From: Luscinia megarhynchos
Taxonomy: Eukaryota > Chordata > Aves > Passeriformes > Turdidae
Assembly (NCBI GenBank): GCA_034336665.1
Contig: JAPFBE010000002.1
Coordinates: 79,366,905-79,430,904, forward strand
Direction: 5' to 3'
Length of the DNA: 64,000 nucleotides
Shown here: in pieces, positions 25,721 to 39,000 of the stretch
How positions within the stretch are numbered: the stretch's first letter is position 1
Layout of the letters: the number at the start of each line of letters is the position of its first letter
Notes under the pieces: model-generated
Told to the model about the DNA's origin: nothing
What the model saw: only the letters and a program-made list of their open reading frames with translations
Databases searched by the model: none
Made by a program: the position numbers and the translations under genes

Positions 25721-28700
25721 CCTTACTCTGCAGCACCCCAACATAATTCCCCTCCTCTGGTGCCCAGTCCATCATAAACAGAGGAGTTAAAAACTCAGAT
25801 TGACAGAAGAAAGCAGCAGCTATCATATCATGGAAGGAGTCCTTCTTTGGCAGGTTAAAAACAACGTATCACTTGTAACAAATATTTTTCATATTCCAAT
25901 GCTAATATTAAACCAGTGTGGGCAGACACATCTGGGCTCTCAGTACCAGTAAGCAAGAGGGTAGTGAAGAGTATCACTATTGCAAAGAAGAATGTTTAAA
26001 AATGGAATGGACTTTTAATTGTGAAGCCTGGGTTTTTGTTGTATTTTTATTGCTACAGATGGTTTTGTGGGGAATATGATGGTTATCCTGCTGTGATGGA
26101 CAAATTACATTCAATTTAGAAGCCTGAATTTCAAGTCTGCAGGTTTTGAAGAAAATAAATAAACAGTTTCATACAGGAAATGAGCAGAAGTCTCTCTGTG
26201 GCACGAAGCATTTGCACATCATTGATTTGTGATCTGATATTTAATGGACTACCTTGTGTTGAGAATATGGCACTGACATAAACTTCATAAACAGCACCAA
26301 CAACCAGCTTCCTAAGAGCCCAGGCAAAATGAGTGCAGTCCCCAGCACGTCTTGTCATCCCTTTTCCAACTCTGCTGAAGGGCTTGGGCTAACAGCTATT
26401 CTACCTGGGGCTTTTGCTCAGTTTGTCCAGAACTGGAGTGATACACTTGTGTTTTTACACACATTAAAATATAAGCAGGTTATAGATGCATTGCTTAGAA
26501 ACCTCTTTTACCAACAGAATCATCACAGATGTGCCTCTGCTGAGTCTGAGTCAAAACCACTTAACAAGGGCTACCATGAGCTGCTGCACAAGACAGTGAC
26601 TGGCTCTGGTGAGCCTCTTATAGGGCTGTCACCAACCTCTTCCTTGCCCTTCCCAGCCTAGCCAAAAGGTCATGAATAGTATTATTATTATCATCTCAAA
26701 ACAGGAATCCTAGCATATATTAATAAAACCTTACGATTTGTCATATTTGCCCAAGATGTCAATGAAGGCTCAAGAGCTTCTTGCCTCATCCTTCCCAGAA
26801 TCAGCATTTCTGCTGAGATTTCAGCTCCTGGTGCAAAGGCAGGGACAGCAGCTTCCCAGTCTCATGACCTGTGAGGATTACCTGGTGTCATCATAGAGGG
26901 AGTTCATTAGCTCACCACATCATGTTCTCAGACATTAAATCAGCAGCATCCATGGCTGTCTCTGGAGCCTTCTCAGGCAGAGTGGCTGTCTCAGGAGCAT
27001 TTCTTCCCCCTCCTGCAGTCTGGAGAAGTTGAAACTTTGCACACCCAAGGTGACATCCTCATACAGCCTGAGCAAGCACTCCCAATCACTTTCCCCACTT
27101 TTCTGTGCAGATGTTAGTCTTCTTCGATGGTTTGTTCACCCTGTTTCATCATTCTCTTGCTCCAAAGCAGCAGCCCTCTGGGTGGGGACATGACAGACAC
27201 CCTCCAGTTTATGACATGCTCTTCACAGTACCCTTAATGTGGGGAGAACCTGCAGTGTCCTTTTCTTTCCTATGGCTCTGTGTAGGGCAATGTGGCTTTT
27301 CCCAGCTTGTACCATTTGGTGCTGCTTCTGTGTGCAACCCCAGTTCAGGCTGCCCAGATTTTCTGCCTGATGCCTCTTTTCTGACAGAGCCACAATGGTG
27401 CCTGCTCCAGCTGCAGGACCAGGTCAGCCTGTCCTCTGTCAAGTTAATTCTGCATTGAGTGATTTCCTTTGCCTGTCACACATTAAACAGGAGGCTTCCA
27501 GCTCCCTATTACAAATATCTTCAAGACACAAGTCCTTTATGATGGGAGAGAAAGAGTTCATCTTTATAGCGAGGAGTGAAGAAAGAAATTACAACTGTCA
27601 GATCTGAAGTGACTTCTTCTCATAGTCATTTTTATACACTAACACAGTGGCATGTTGAGAGTCATGAAGTTACAGCACCACACTTTGCATTAACCCCACA
27701 AAGAGCCATCAGCCACTGTCCCCTCTGCAGCAGTGTTTGATCTGGAAGGGTCAGTCCTTCAGAAGGTGTCCGTGGTACCTGCTGGCAGCAGGAGCTGAGG
27801 GAGGCATTCCATGATCACATCATGTCTTAAGTTCACACCCTTGGGCTCATTGCCCGAATGATCCTTAAACAAGTGTAGGATGACCCAAGTGATACAATCC
27901 TGTGGAAATCTCAAATATATCTTCAGGGTAAGGGTGTTGTCCAGCAGCCTCAGCAGAAAGCACGGGTGCCCATCCTTCTCCCAGAATAATCCACAGAGAT
28001 TGTCCCAAATCCCTCCCACAATCTGCCTGGACGCTGAGGCCAACACTCTTTAGCATGTCACCACTGTTATAAGCCTCTTTTACCTATGGACATGGACTAC
28101 ACCATCTCAGTGATTTGATAAAGCTGTGAGCCACAAAGCACCTTCTAGAGGGCTGTTTTCCTAAGAAAGGCTCCATCAACAAAAGGAGGAGCCAGGTCTC
28201 AGCCAGGTTCAGGACACCTCTGCTGGGCTGGAAAGCACTAGGTAGGCAGGCCTGGAGGGCACACAGAGGGCTAATAATCTTAATAAGCCTGTTTCTCCCC
28301 TCCATCTGTAGCCAGCCACAGTGGATGAAGGTGTTGATTAAACCAGTTATTGCAAAGCTGACATAAGGCAAACAGCCCCCCTGAGAGCTCATTACCCATA
28401 AAAGAGGATGAGAAGTGGAAGGTGCTGGCTGCTGGTGGTGATTTGCTGTCCAGGGCTTGCCCAAGGAGAGCCCAACACTGAGCCAGAGCCTTGCTCAGTT
28501 CCCTGACGAGCTCTAGGAGGAGAAGGAGAGGAACAGTGTCTGAGGTCTCTCCCAGAGCATCCAAGACCCAGACCAAAATGCCACCATGAGTCTCCACCAG
28601 CAGTTTAGTTGAGAAGTAGATTGGAAATGCAGTGCAGCAACAGACCTTGACTGGTGGCAGATATGTTGACTGTGCATTTAAGTGTGATCTTCTGACTTCA

Positions 28701-30109
28701 TCTTACTTTTATACTCATTCTCTCTTGCTTGTAATCCCTGAATAAAGTCAACCTCTGTTAGAGTGGGAATATAAACACTTGTTTTTATGCATATAAATTC
28801 AAGGCCAAATAATGTAGCTATAAAACTGGAGACAAACAGAACATACCATGACAAGCAAAGAGATGGAACTTCCACTCAACTCCTCAGAGGCCACTGGCTC
28901 CTCAGAGGACTAACTGAGAGGAAGCCACCCTGCCAGCCATGCCCCAGCACAGCAGCAGCACCAGTGATGCCTTAAGTTTTTGGCTTTTATATTTTTCAGA
29001 TCCTGTACTGCATTAGCATATAACTCTGAACTGCATATAGAGTGTTAGTAAGCTCTCTTCACGTTTTGGTCAGGCAAAACCATCCTTCCAAGATTGAGAA
29101 TCAAGGTCAGCCTCAGGCCCTGAAAAGCATAAACAAAAGTGAATTGGGGGGAGCAAACTGGGGGAATACAACTTCATTACCTGAAGCTGCAATTTGACAA
29201 TTGACCCTTGATATGCAAATAGACCAAACTTAATATCTGCCTGAAAAACTCACTGCCTTCTTGGGTGTAATCTCAGGCTTTTGCATTGCCCAGGTGTATC
29301 TATTGAAGGCCTTTAACAAATACCTACTTTATTCTCTATCTAGCCCCTGTTCTAGGTAGCCATTCCAAGGCATCATCAGCCACCCCAGGGTGACTGGGGC
29401 TCCTCTCTTTGCAGCAGCCACTTGGCCTCAGTGTGCTCAGCCCTGTGTGCCCGACTCCTTGCACCTGAGTGTGGACAGCAGGAGCAGTGCTTCACCTCCA
29501 AACTTCACAGCACCATCACACACAGAGCTTTGAGGATCTCTTCCAGGGAACCACTGACAGATTCCTCCAAGAGGAAAACAGCTACAGCCACACAAACCAG
29601 GGGCAGATCAGCCACTCAGGTGCTGCAGCAGCACCTCACAGCCTGTCACCCACATTGAGCTCCCAGGGGGCACATCAGGGGCAGCCCTGGCTAATTGCTG
29701 GTGACATCCATGCTTAGCAGGGGTTAAGCCCTGGCCCTGTCTTTCTCAAAACCGGCCTAATAATTATTAACTTCAGGCTGGGTGAGAAAAAACAAATGTT
29801 AACAAATAACCTTGATTTCCTAGTACACACAAACCATGGTTTTTTGGGGTTTTTTTTTAAACATTGGTTCTCTTTGACTTTCTATTTGCCTGGGAAACAC
29901 TGATCTGATGTTTTACCCCCTTCCTGCAGTTTTATACCACGGGAAGGACAGAAAATCAGGCTTAATGAATCAACAACACCAAGTGAAATCACAGATGTGC
30001 CCGAGTCAGTGGGTATGTGGCTGCAGTGACAGAACCAGGACTTCCTTTCTTCCTCTTACCTTATGAATTAATTTGCCTTCATGTCAGCTCACTAGTAACT
30101 AAACTGGCT

Positions 30110-30560
30110 TCTTTTCATCCTATTTTTTAAATGATGCACTCTGCAGTGCTTCGTGTAGCCTGAGGTGCTCGAATGGCATGTAAATGGATATTGCCCTGCA
30201 AGCTGCACTCTGCCACACAATTGCTATAGTCTCTTAAGTCTTAAAAGCCTGGGCATGATGTGAATTACAGGCTTTTCTTCTCCATGTGGGGCTCACAGCT
30301 TACAGTCCTAAATTACATTTTGTCAGCCTGTTGTCAAAGCAAGATAGAAGACCATTAAAAATAAGCTGCAGTTATGTAAGTGTTCATGAGTGTCTAAATA
30401 TTAATGTCAGGATTTTGCATAATGGCAATGCTCTAAATAATCCTTTTTAGCCTTTGTAGTTTAATCTTTGTTCATATTTTATCCATTAATTACCTCCAAA
30501 TAGCATGGTTCTTTTGATAAGTAAGAGGCTGTGAATAACATTTACTGAAATTTCAACATT
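30110..30560. promoter_or_regulatory. Candidate conserved non-coding element
   Basis: An AT-rich, non-repetitive stretch with closely spaced homeodomain and POU-type words, including CTAAATATTAATGTCAGG, ATTTTGCATAATGG (octamer-like, near 30412-30425) and CCATTAATTACC near 30483-30494. There is no coding frame. The call rests on motif texture alone and needs a cross-species alignment. Confidence 0.3.
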
Positions 30561-32991
30561 CTTGTCTTTCACTGCCACAATCGGAAATGACTGTGTTCCT
30601 GGGGCCGCTTTGTCCTTGGCATTTTAATTGCAAATGAACTACACAACCTGCAGCAGTTTAAACAAAAAACAACCCAAACACAAACCAAAACAAAGTTTTT
30701 AAAAAGCATACATCCCAGTGCCTATCTCCTGCTTCTACCATCTGCAGAGGTATTTGAAATCTCAGCCTGCTCACAATTATGAGCACTTAGTTCACACCGC
30801 TTTTCTACACAGTATTATTTACCAATTTCCAAAGCTTACCAATAAAATGCTGCCTCCATGACAAGGTGATGAGATAAAATGATAAAAGATGGGAATTGAA
30901 AGTTTCTTGCTGTGCCTAATTAGCTGCCAGTGTCCCCATCTGATTTGTTGTGTCAGTGAACTGCTGGCCTTGGCTGGAGGCCCTGGTGCTGGGCCCCATG
31001 GATGCTGCAGCATCCAGCTGTGGAAAAGGAGGGTTTAATTTATGTTATGTGATCTTGATATGGTACAATCCTACCCTATCAGGGCTTTCATCTAGGAAAA
31101 AAAAAATATCAATATCTGGATGCAAGTGGTGTAATACGCTGTGAATATGGTTTTGGCCAGGGAAAATAAATTCTATAAATACCCTAGCCCTCCCTTTTGA
31201 AATAAATGCAATGAGAATCTCATTGCTTCAGTATTTTGTAAACAGCCAACTATATCAGCTGGTTATAAAGTTTTGAAATTTGTTTTCAAAGTGCTCAGTA
31301 ATTTTTAATTTATATTTCACCTAAATAAAAAATAACGAAGAAAGAGGGATTGAAAAACTGTAAGAGGTATTCCAGCAGGAGAACTGTTCCCATTTAATTC
31401 ACTCCATTGCCTTTGTTTAGGGCCATAGAGTTTCTCATGTGCCCCCAGTGTCAAAGGAATGCCACACAGCTGAGAGAAAAGTTAAAGAATTCTTCACCAT
31501 TAGATTTGTGGACAAGGTTATTTTGTAGGTTGAGGTAGTCTCATGTCTGAAGATCCTACTGTGCAAGCTTTGCCATTGTGGTTGATCTAAGAAAGACCTG
31601 ACATGGGTACAGGCTGTTGGGAAAGCACTAAACACTGATGCTGAATGATTCATGGTATCACACTGCAGCCTGTTGCAGAAATAACTACTGATAGCAGAGA
31701 GCATCCCAAACTCCGCCCTACAAAGCAGATTCTACAGTGTGAATCACTTGGGAGTGATTCTCTCTCCTCATTTCCAGATGCTAAATTACTTAAAATGTTG
31801 CTAAAAATATGACTATTGCCTAATATTACCCTTATAAGTAGTCTTTTTGCAATATCATCTTGCAAGAAGTATGGGGAAATTCTCCCACCATGTGACAAAT
31901 ATATTTGATAACTCTTCAGAATCTAAATATTCCACTGGAGGCGTTCACTTTTCCTATTTTAAGCTCATTCTTCCTGCTTTGGTCAAACGGAAGTGAGCAT
32001 TAATCATCAATGAGGTGAAAAGGAACCCTAACCTGCACTTTTTGTCAGCTCTGAAATCTGCTGATGTAAGGAGGGCTTGCAAGAAGGATGCTTTGCTTTT
32101 CCACAGCCTCAAAATCCTGGGGCACTGGAGCTGCTCAGCCCACAGCATGAAGAGTTGGGGAGCATGAGAGGGGCACAGCACAGGGCAGTACCAAAATGTC
32201 TGGGATGACCATCACCCCTTTTTTGGAAAAACCCACGTGGAATACCTGGTTTTATCTTATATCAGAGCTTCTGTTAATGATAATGACTCATAAATTTTCA
32301 CTCATATTACCCAGGCTCGTTAGAGCACTCCCAAGTCCTGAACAAAAGCAGGAATAATTAGGTACCACTGCAGTGGCTAAATATTATTTGACTCTGAACA
32401 TCAACTTAAAGAAATTGACAATAAAAATTCAGCTCTGTAACCTTTTTTGACAAAGATTTTGGACTGCTAAAATAGTACTAAATCAAGGCAGCATTTAGAG
32501 ATTCTTCACAATCATGGGTAACACTAAACATTTCCTTAAATTTTGCAGAGGAATTGTAAAATTGTATATTTTTACAGTAAGTGCCTAGAAACAGTTTGTA
32601 CATACGTTATTTGAACAAGATTTTTTTTTTTTCCTGTTTTTGCATCCACACATGTCCCTGTACAAATGTGGGTGTGTATGCAGACACATGAGGTCAGTTG
32701 GTAAAAAAAATCTACATTTTTAGTATATTTGTTTAATACCATGAGTACAGTGGAATTTTCTTACTGACATTTTGGCCAGTATTTGGACCACTGTTTATGC
32801 CTACAAAAATTCCATGGAAGTTTTTGATTAGCTGTAGAAGAAATGTGTCTTTGCAGCAGAATGGCATTGTTTTCTGTCGCTGTTCTCACCTCTTCTCTTT
32901 AAAATACTTCAGCCATCTAATCCAGGATGAGAAATTACAGTGTCACTTAAATTGCCAATTGCATAAAGTAAGTCCTGAGGAGTGAGTGGCT

Positions 32992-33044
32992 CAAACAAAC
33001 AAACAAACAAACAAACAAACAAAAACAGAAACAAACAAAAAAAA
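32992..33044. repeat. (CAAA)n simple repeat
   Basis: About eight tandem CAAA units followed by a degenerate A-rich tail. This could be the expanded poly(A) end of a lost retroposed copy, but no body is recognisable next to it. Confidence 0.93.
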
Positions 33045-36000
33045 TTGTGTAGTTGGTTGTGCACAGCCCATACTCTACAAATCATGTGTTCAAGCAATTC
33101 AGTGTCTGCTTGCAAATAAGAAGTGCCTCTGAAGAAATGGGTGGGGGCTCACAAGCTGACCTGCTAACCCCCATGCAGGACAAAGGATTCACATTCCCCC
33201 ACTTTACTATCACGAAAAATTGGAATGCAGTACCTAGGAAATACTTCTAGGGGAGTCTGCAGAGGCCTCTCTGTGCTGCCTAATATTTTGAACGGGGTCA
33301 GTCATTTGCAGTCATTTCCTTTGAAGCTCTGATATCACCCTGATGTGCTCTGCCTTGGGGAGAAAGGCTCTGGGAGAGGGGATGGCCAGGAACGATGCAG
33401 CCCCACTCAGCTACAAGTGGAGAAGGGATGATGCCCACTCCATGCTTTTGGATGTTTCAGCACTGTGTAGGATGTTTTACTGGGAAATACTGGCAAAAGA
33501 TACCAGGAGACTTTTGCAGGAGGCACAGGGAGGGATGGTGAGAGGGGAGAGATGCAGGGAGAGGTACAGTGGTGTGAGCAGGGCAGCAAGAGCTATTGCC
33601 CAAGCAAGGGCTGAGGCACTGTACCCATACCCCAGGTCAAGGAAACTCCTCCCTTTCTTACCACCATGTCTCACACAAAAAGCATACATGGAGACACATG
33701 GAGTAGTTCCTATTTTCAGCTGCTGCTGCCTGCATGCCAGAAATAGGCTTTTAAATCCAGTTCATGTAAACGAAATGCAGTGAAAGCAATTGCTGAGCAA
33801 AGGCAGAACTGGAGAGAAATGCAAAAGGCTGGGAAACTAAAAAATGAATGGCATCTCTGCCCTGCTACCCAGCAAGAACCACTGCACGGTATCGCTGGGA
33901 TTCTACCAAGTACAGTCACTGACCAGGCATCACATATTTTCCACCTCTCTAAGCAAAAAAAAAATTTTAAAAAATTGCTATTTTCTCTTTGAAATCCTTG
34001 GAAACTCTGCTAGAATAAACTCTCTAATCCTGTTTGAACAAGTGTGATTTTATATTCTCAGTGTTTGCTTTGTGTTGCATTACAAACTCCCATAGCCACT
34101 CACTTGAAAAAATGCTTGTGGCTCAAATACATTGAATAGTCAAAACCAAACACTGTTTACTCATCTGATTGAATTAAAAGCATTCTATTTAAAGTGTTTA
34201 CAAAATCTTCTACATGTAATAGGGATTCACTGCAAAGCCAGAACAGTGCTTTTATGACTTTTAGAAATGGTTGCCGAGGAATCAGGGTAATTTGATTATG
34301 TTAGCAAGACTGTTTAAAAATTCAGGAAATTGGGACTCTGTTCAGTAAAATGAAAATAGGTTGTAGGAAAGAGATACTCGGGCATTAAATGCTGCAAGAC
34401 GTTCTGCTGTAAATTGCCAGATGTTCCCATTCCGTGAACTGAACACAGTGAAACGTTTTGATTGAGGATTGCAACATGCAGCACAGAGTAATCAAACCTC
34501 CCTCAGGCAATGGGATGAAACTCCTCGTACCCTGCTGGAATTATTCAGTGCAGTAAGCTCCTGTAAACTCTCAGCTCAGTGCATGGAAGTGGCTCACACA
34601 GCAAACTCAGGTCACACATTTAGAGTTTGTTGCTTTGCATCTCATTGTCCTATGCATGTGCTTGACAACAGGTATTGGACTTGGACATATGCTTCTCATT
34701 CAAAGTCTGCCTGTGTGCAAGAGCCACTTAAAATTAAAACTGCTGTGAAGTAAGTCCTGAGGAATTTGAGTCTGTATTGGATTTTTCACACTTGGGGTTC
34801 ATAAAACTGCAGTGGATATCCATCAGCTGGAAGCAACCATACAAGTGTTGCAAAGGTAATTCTCAGGCTGCAGCAACTCCAGTGGCTCTGGATGGCTCTT
34901 TGGTTTTGTTTAATGGTCAAAAGGAATTTTGGTGACATTGCTGAGGTTACACATTTGCTCTTCTGTTTTTCAACTAATGCCACAGGATTGATCCTTGACC
35001 TGGAGGGTGACACAGAGGCGACCCCCACCTCTGACCTCCCTTCCTCCAAAGAACCCAGCTGGGTGATGGGCAGAGCAGCAGCCTGCCTGCCCTGGGCTGC
35101 TCTGACAGTGCCACCCTCAAGCACCAGATCTCCTGTGATTCTGCAGCAAATCTTCCCACTCACCTGTGTTTCAGTTTTAGCAGCAGGCATACCAAGACCC
35201 CTGGCTGTTTGGCAAAGATGTATCACTGGAGGAACAACAGGAGGATTTTTATGCAATAGGCACAGCTGGAGAAGATATCAGTGCACTGAACCCACCGTGA
35301 TTTTGGCCCCATTTCCAGCTGAGATAATTACAAAGCTTCTGAAACTGCTCTGCACCAGTGTGGTGGTGAAGGGGCAGCACCATAGGCAGAGGAGTGTCCA
35401 ACAGGAGAGGTGCAGTGGTTCAGCTGCTCTCTTGAACCTTACCTCAGGGTCTGCTTCTGGTACCAGAGAGCAAGGGAGGACTATTTGAGCTGGATCAACA
35501 ATGAAATCCAGAACCCACTAAGAAAAGGTCTTTCTTCCCCTGAGATAGCTGTGCCCATGCCTGGGCCTCCTTGAACCCTTCTTGCTGATGTCAATTTCCA
35601 TGGCAGGCTGAACCTTTCCCTCTCCTCAGGTGTACAGATTTTGGATCAGATACAGATCTGCAGGACGAGGTACAGTTTCCCTTCAGTCAGCATGCCAGCA
35701 CTTGTGCCCTCCCCATGTTCACCATGGTGTGAGCAGGCATTTCTGACTCCACGTGGTGCTTGCCCACTCTTTATAATCAGTTCCTACCTGTTAATACCTC
35801 TCACTTTTGTAAAACTTAGTGTCAAGTTGATTCAGATGTGAACCTCCACCCAACAGGTCATAACTGATGAAAATCCCTACACTGGTTATACCTCCCAAGG
35901 GTTTTTCTTGAAGCACTTTTATGAGCAGCAAATTTGGGATTAATTTCAGCTTTACATTAAAAAGGCACACCCCTCATCCCTTGCATGGTCACTACTTGGT

Positions 36001-39000
36001 GCAGTTTTCTAATAATCTTCAAAGAGCAGGTCCAGACTAGAAAAATGTGGATTTTGTAGTATGTAGAATACCCTTTAACAGTATCACGATGAGGTTACTT
36101 TTCTTAATTCCTTTTTGTTGCTGCTGTGACCATAAACTCCAGTACACTCCATGATCCAGTCTCCATGGCTGTGCTCATATTGGGCTGCACCATGAACCAC
36201 ACAAAACCTGTGGATTACAAAATGCAGCAGGAATTTGCAAACACAAGAGTAGCTGCATGTTGTCGTCACAGAGATCTGGGGGTGCAGGAAGCTGCTCCTG
36301 GATGTTCATGTGAGGAAAAGCATCATTGGGAGGGATTTGTAGAGCTCAGCCACACTCTGGCCTGCCATTGACACTGTCCTTTCAGCAAATTTGGGGCTTT
36401 CTCCAGAGAGAAAGGACCCATAGTATTATGTTTGAAGAAAAACTCCCTACAGGGGCTTGCCTGGCCTCATCAAGTCAGATCCTCAGCCATCTACAGGTGG
36501 AGGGACTGAGTCCTCCTTGGTTTTTCTCCTTTCCTATTTAAAACTCCAACACTGATCCTGGCAGTAGCTCTTTCTGAACAAATCTCTTCAGCTGCCAGTA
36601 CCTGAGCAGGGTTGAAATCAAGCTAAATGTGCACATTCAGCTTCATCTTCTCCAGGCAGAACTGCCTGCAGAGGTTGGAGTCGTGTCCCATTGGCACTCA
36701 GCACTTCACAAAGCCCTGTGAGGATGCTGATTACACACTGTTCCATGGGCACAGTGACATGCACATAGCCTCTCACTGGTGAGATACCAGAACACCAAGA
36801 GACAGCAAATTGAATTTAGCCTCTTAATAGCATTTATTTAGATTTGCCTTAGTAATGGGCAAGAATAAGGGCCTAAGAGCCCAGGAGACTATAATCCTTT
36901 TAGACTCTCAAGCTCCTGAGCAGAGTGAGGTGAATCTTCCAATGATATGTAAAAGACTTGAGAGACTCAGAACCCACAGGAAATGCAGGGAATCCTGTTG
37001 CCTCTGAACGAGGCAGCTGATGATGGATGGCTCAGAGGTGTTCTCCTCTCCTGTTTTCTTGGTACTGGGCTGAAGAACAGGGGTCATAAAGACAAACTGA
37101 ACCGGCATGAAAATTAACTTTCTAATATCTATAGCAAGCTGTTTCTCCTTTCCAGAAATTTTGTGAGAAACAAGAGAGATTTTATCTAAATCTACACCTT
37201 GACTATTAAGGCTTGAAGATGCAGTGCTCTAAGTTGCTGAAAAAGTATCAAATATTTCAGCAAGAGATTTACCAAAACATTTAAGTGTACTCTTCATAAT
37301 GTAAAGTGGAACTACTGTCCTTGATAATATGGTTTCTTACCAAGTTAAATAAGAATGTAGGATTTTTGAAACAAATCAACTTTTGGAGTCTACTACTGTC
37401 ACTGTACTTTTTCATCTCAGGAAATTTCAGGGGACTATAACTGGTGAAGATTTATTTCATTGTGTACTTCTGAAGAAAAATCCATGTTAGAAAACAAGGG
37501 CTTGAGCTGTGGCAGATGGTGCTTTTCTGAAGAAGAAATTAGTGTTTAATAAGGACTGTAATAGTGCAAACCAGATGTTCATCTCACATTTTATCTTTGA
37601 AAGGATTTGGGAGGATGCCATATAGATACATATGTGCATCACAGATCTTGAAAAAAGACACAACTGGATCCCCAGGGGCTCATTAAGGGAGGAGCAACTT
37701 TTTGTGAGCCATCACACTCCACTGAAAAAGCAAAGTCTGTTTAAACTGTGACTAAAGCTCTCTTAGGAATCCCCTTTCATTTATCACATGGACAGAGCAG
37801 CAGTCCAGAAAAATAAGGGTAGCAGCAACCTAGTTTACCAAGGAAAGCAATGACTCCAGATTCATCCAGTATTTTGGAAAATAATACTTAACTAAGGAAG
37901 GAAGGCTCATCAAGAAATGCTGCTCTTCCTGGGCTTTGTCTAGCTCTCCACTGGGATGCAGATGTGAGTACTGAGCCATTCATATTGTGACTTCCCACAA
38001 AACACAAAGGTGTAGACACATTGCTCCTGCTGCAGGACAGCCTCCCAGCCTTCAGTGAGCTGTCCCTGTTTCTTCCTGTGCAGTGGAGAAGTGTTCCCCT
38101 CCTCCTTCCACCTGCAGCTGAGCTGCCTGCAGGCTCAGCCTCATGGTCAGTGCTCCTGGCACAGCAGAGTCCCAGGTCAGAGCTCCCAGCCTGGTGCTGA
38201 GGTCTCACAACAAGACAGTTTTAAGGCAGGTGTGGCTGTCACTCCCCTGCCCATGCCATGGACACCTTCCCACAGTGACACAGCTGTGCCTGCACTTCCC
38301 CACAGGCACAACCCCTCCTGCCCTGCGTCCCCAGGGCTGGCTGGTGTGAGAGTGCTTCACTGGCAGAGGTGTACAAGATTATTATCTGGCCTTGCTTCCC
38401 TTCTGCACTTGCAGCAAAACAAGGCCTTGCTCCCAACCAAGATTCTCTGCCTTACTATAGTCACTTAGCAAAACCACAGCTTGCTGTAGAAAATCAGCCA
38501 CGGATGGATGAATGTCTACTCACCTGGGAAAAATCCAGTTAAAAATGCAGGTGGCCAGCACTCCAGTGCAGCCCTGCAGCTCCAGCAGCTCCTCCCAGAG
38601 CTGGGAGCAGTGTCCTGGGACAGAGACAAGCACCCATGCACCCTCTGAAAGTTACTCTGAGTTACTCCTTTGGTTGTGCTGCAGGGCTGGCTCCTGGCTC
38701 CTTGTGGGGTGGGCAAATTTCAGGGTTTGTGCCATGTCAGGGGCCTGCAGCACCCATGGCTGCTGCCCTGGGAGTCAGAGGAGCTGGAGCCCTGTAGGAA
38801 GAGGCTGCTTCTCCAGCAGTGGCTGCTGATCTGCTTCAGTCCTTCCTACTGCAGCAGCTAGAGCTGCTCTTTATTCCCAGTTTTTAAACAAAGATTTTGT
38901 CACAGCACTGAGATAATGACCAAGAGGCTGAGCATTTTAGTTGGCTCTGCTATGACTACAGGTCTCTTTGCTGCAAGCCAACAGGGAGACCAAGTGGGTC

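Noticed and set aside
34892..35488. 198-codon + strand open frame
   Set aside because: No recognisable domain, no splice-site logic and no compositional shift from neighbours. A single frame of this length is unremarkable in 64 kb with six frames.
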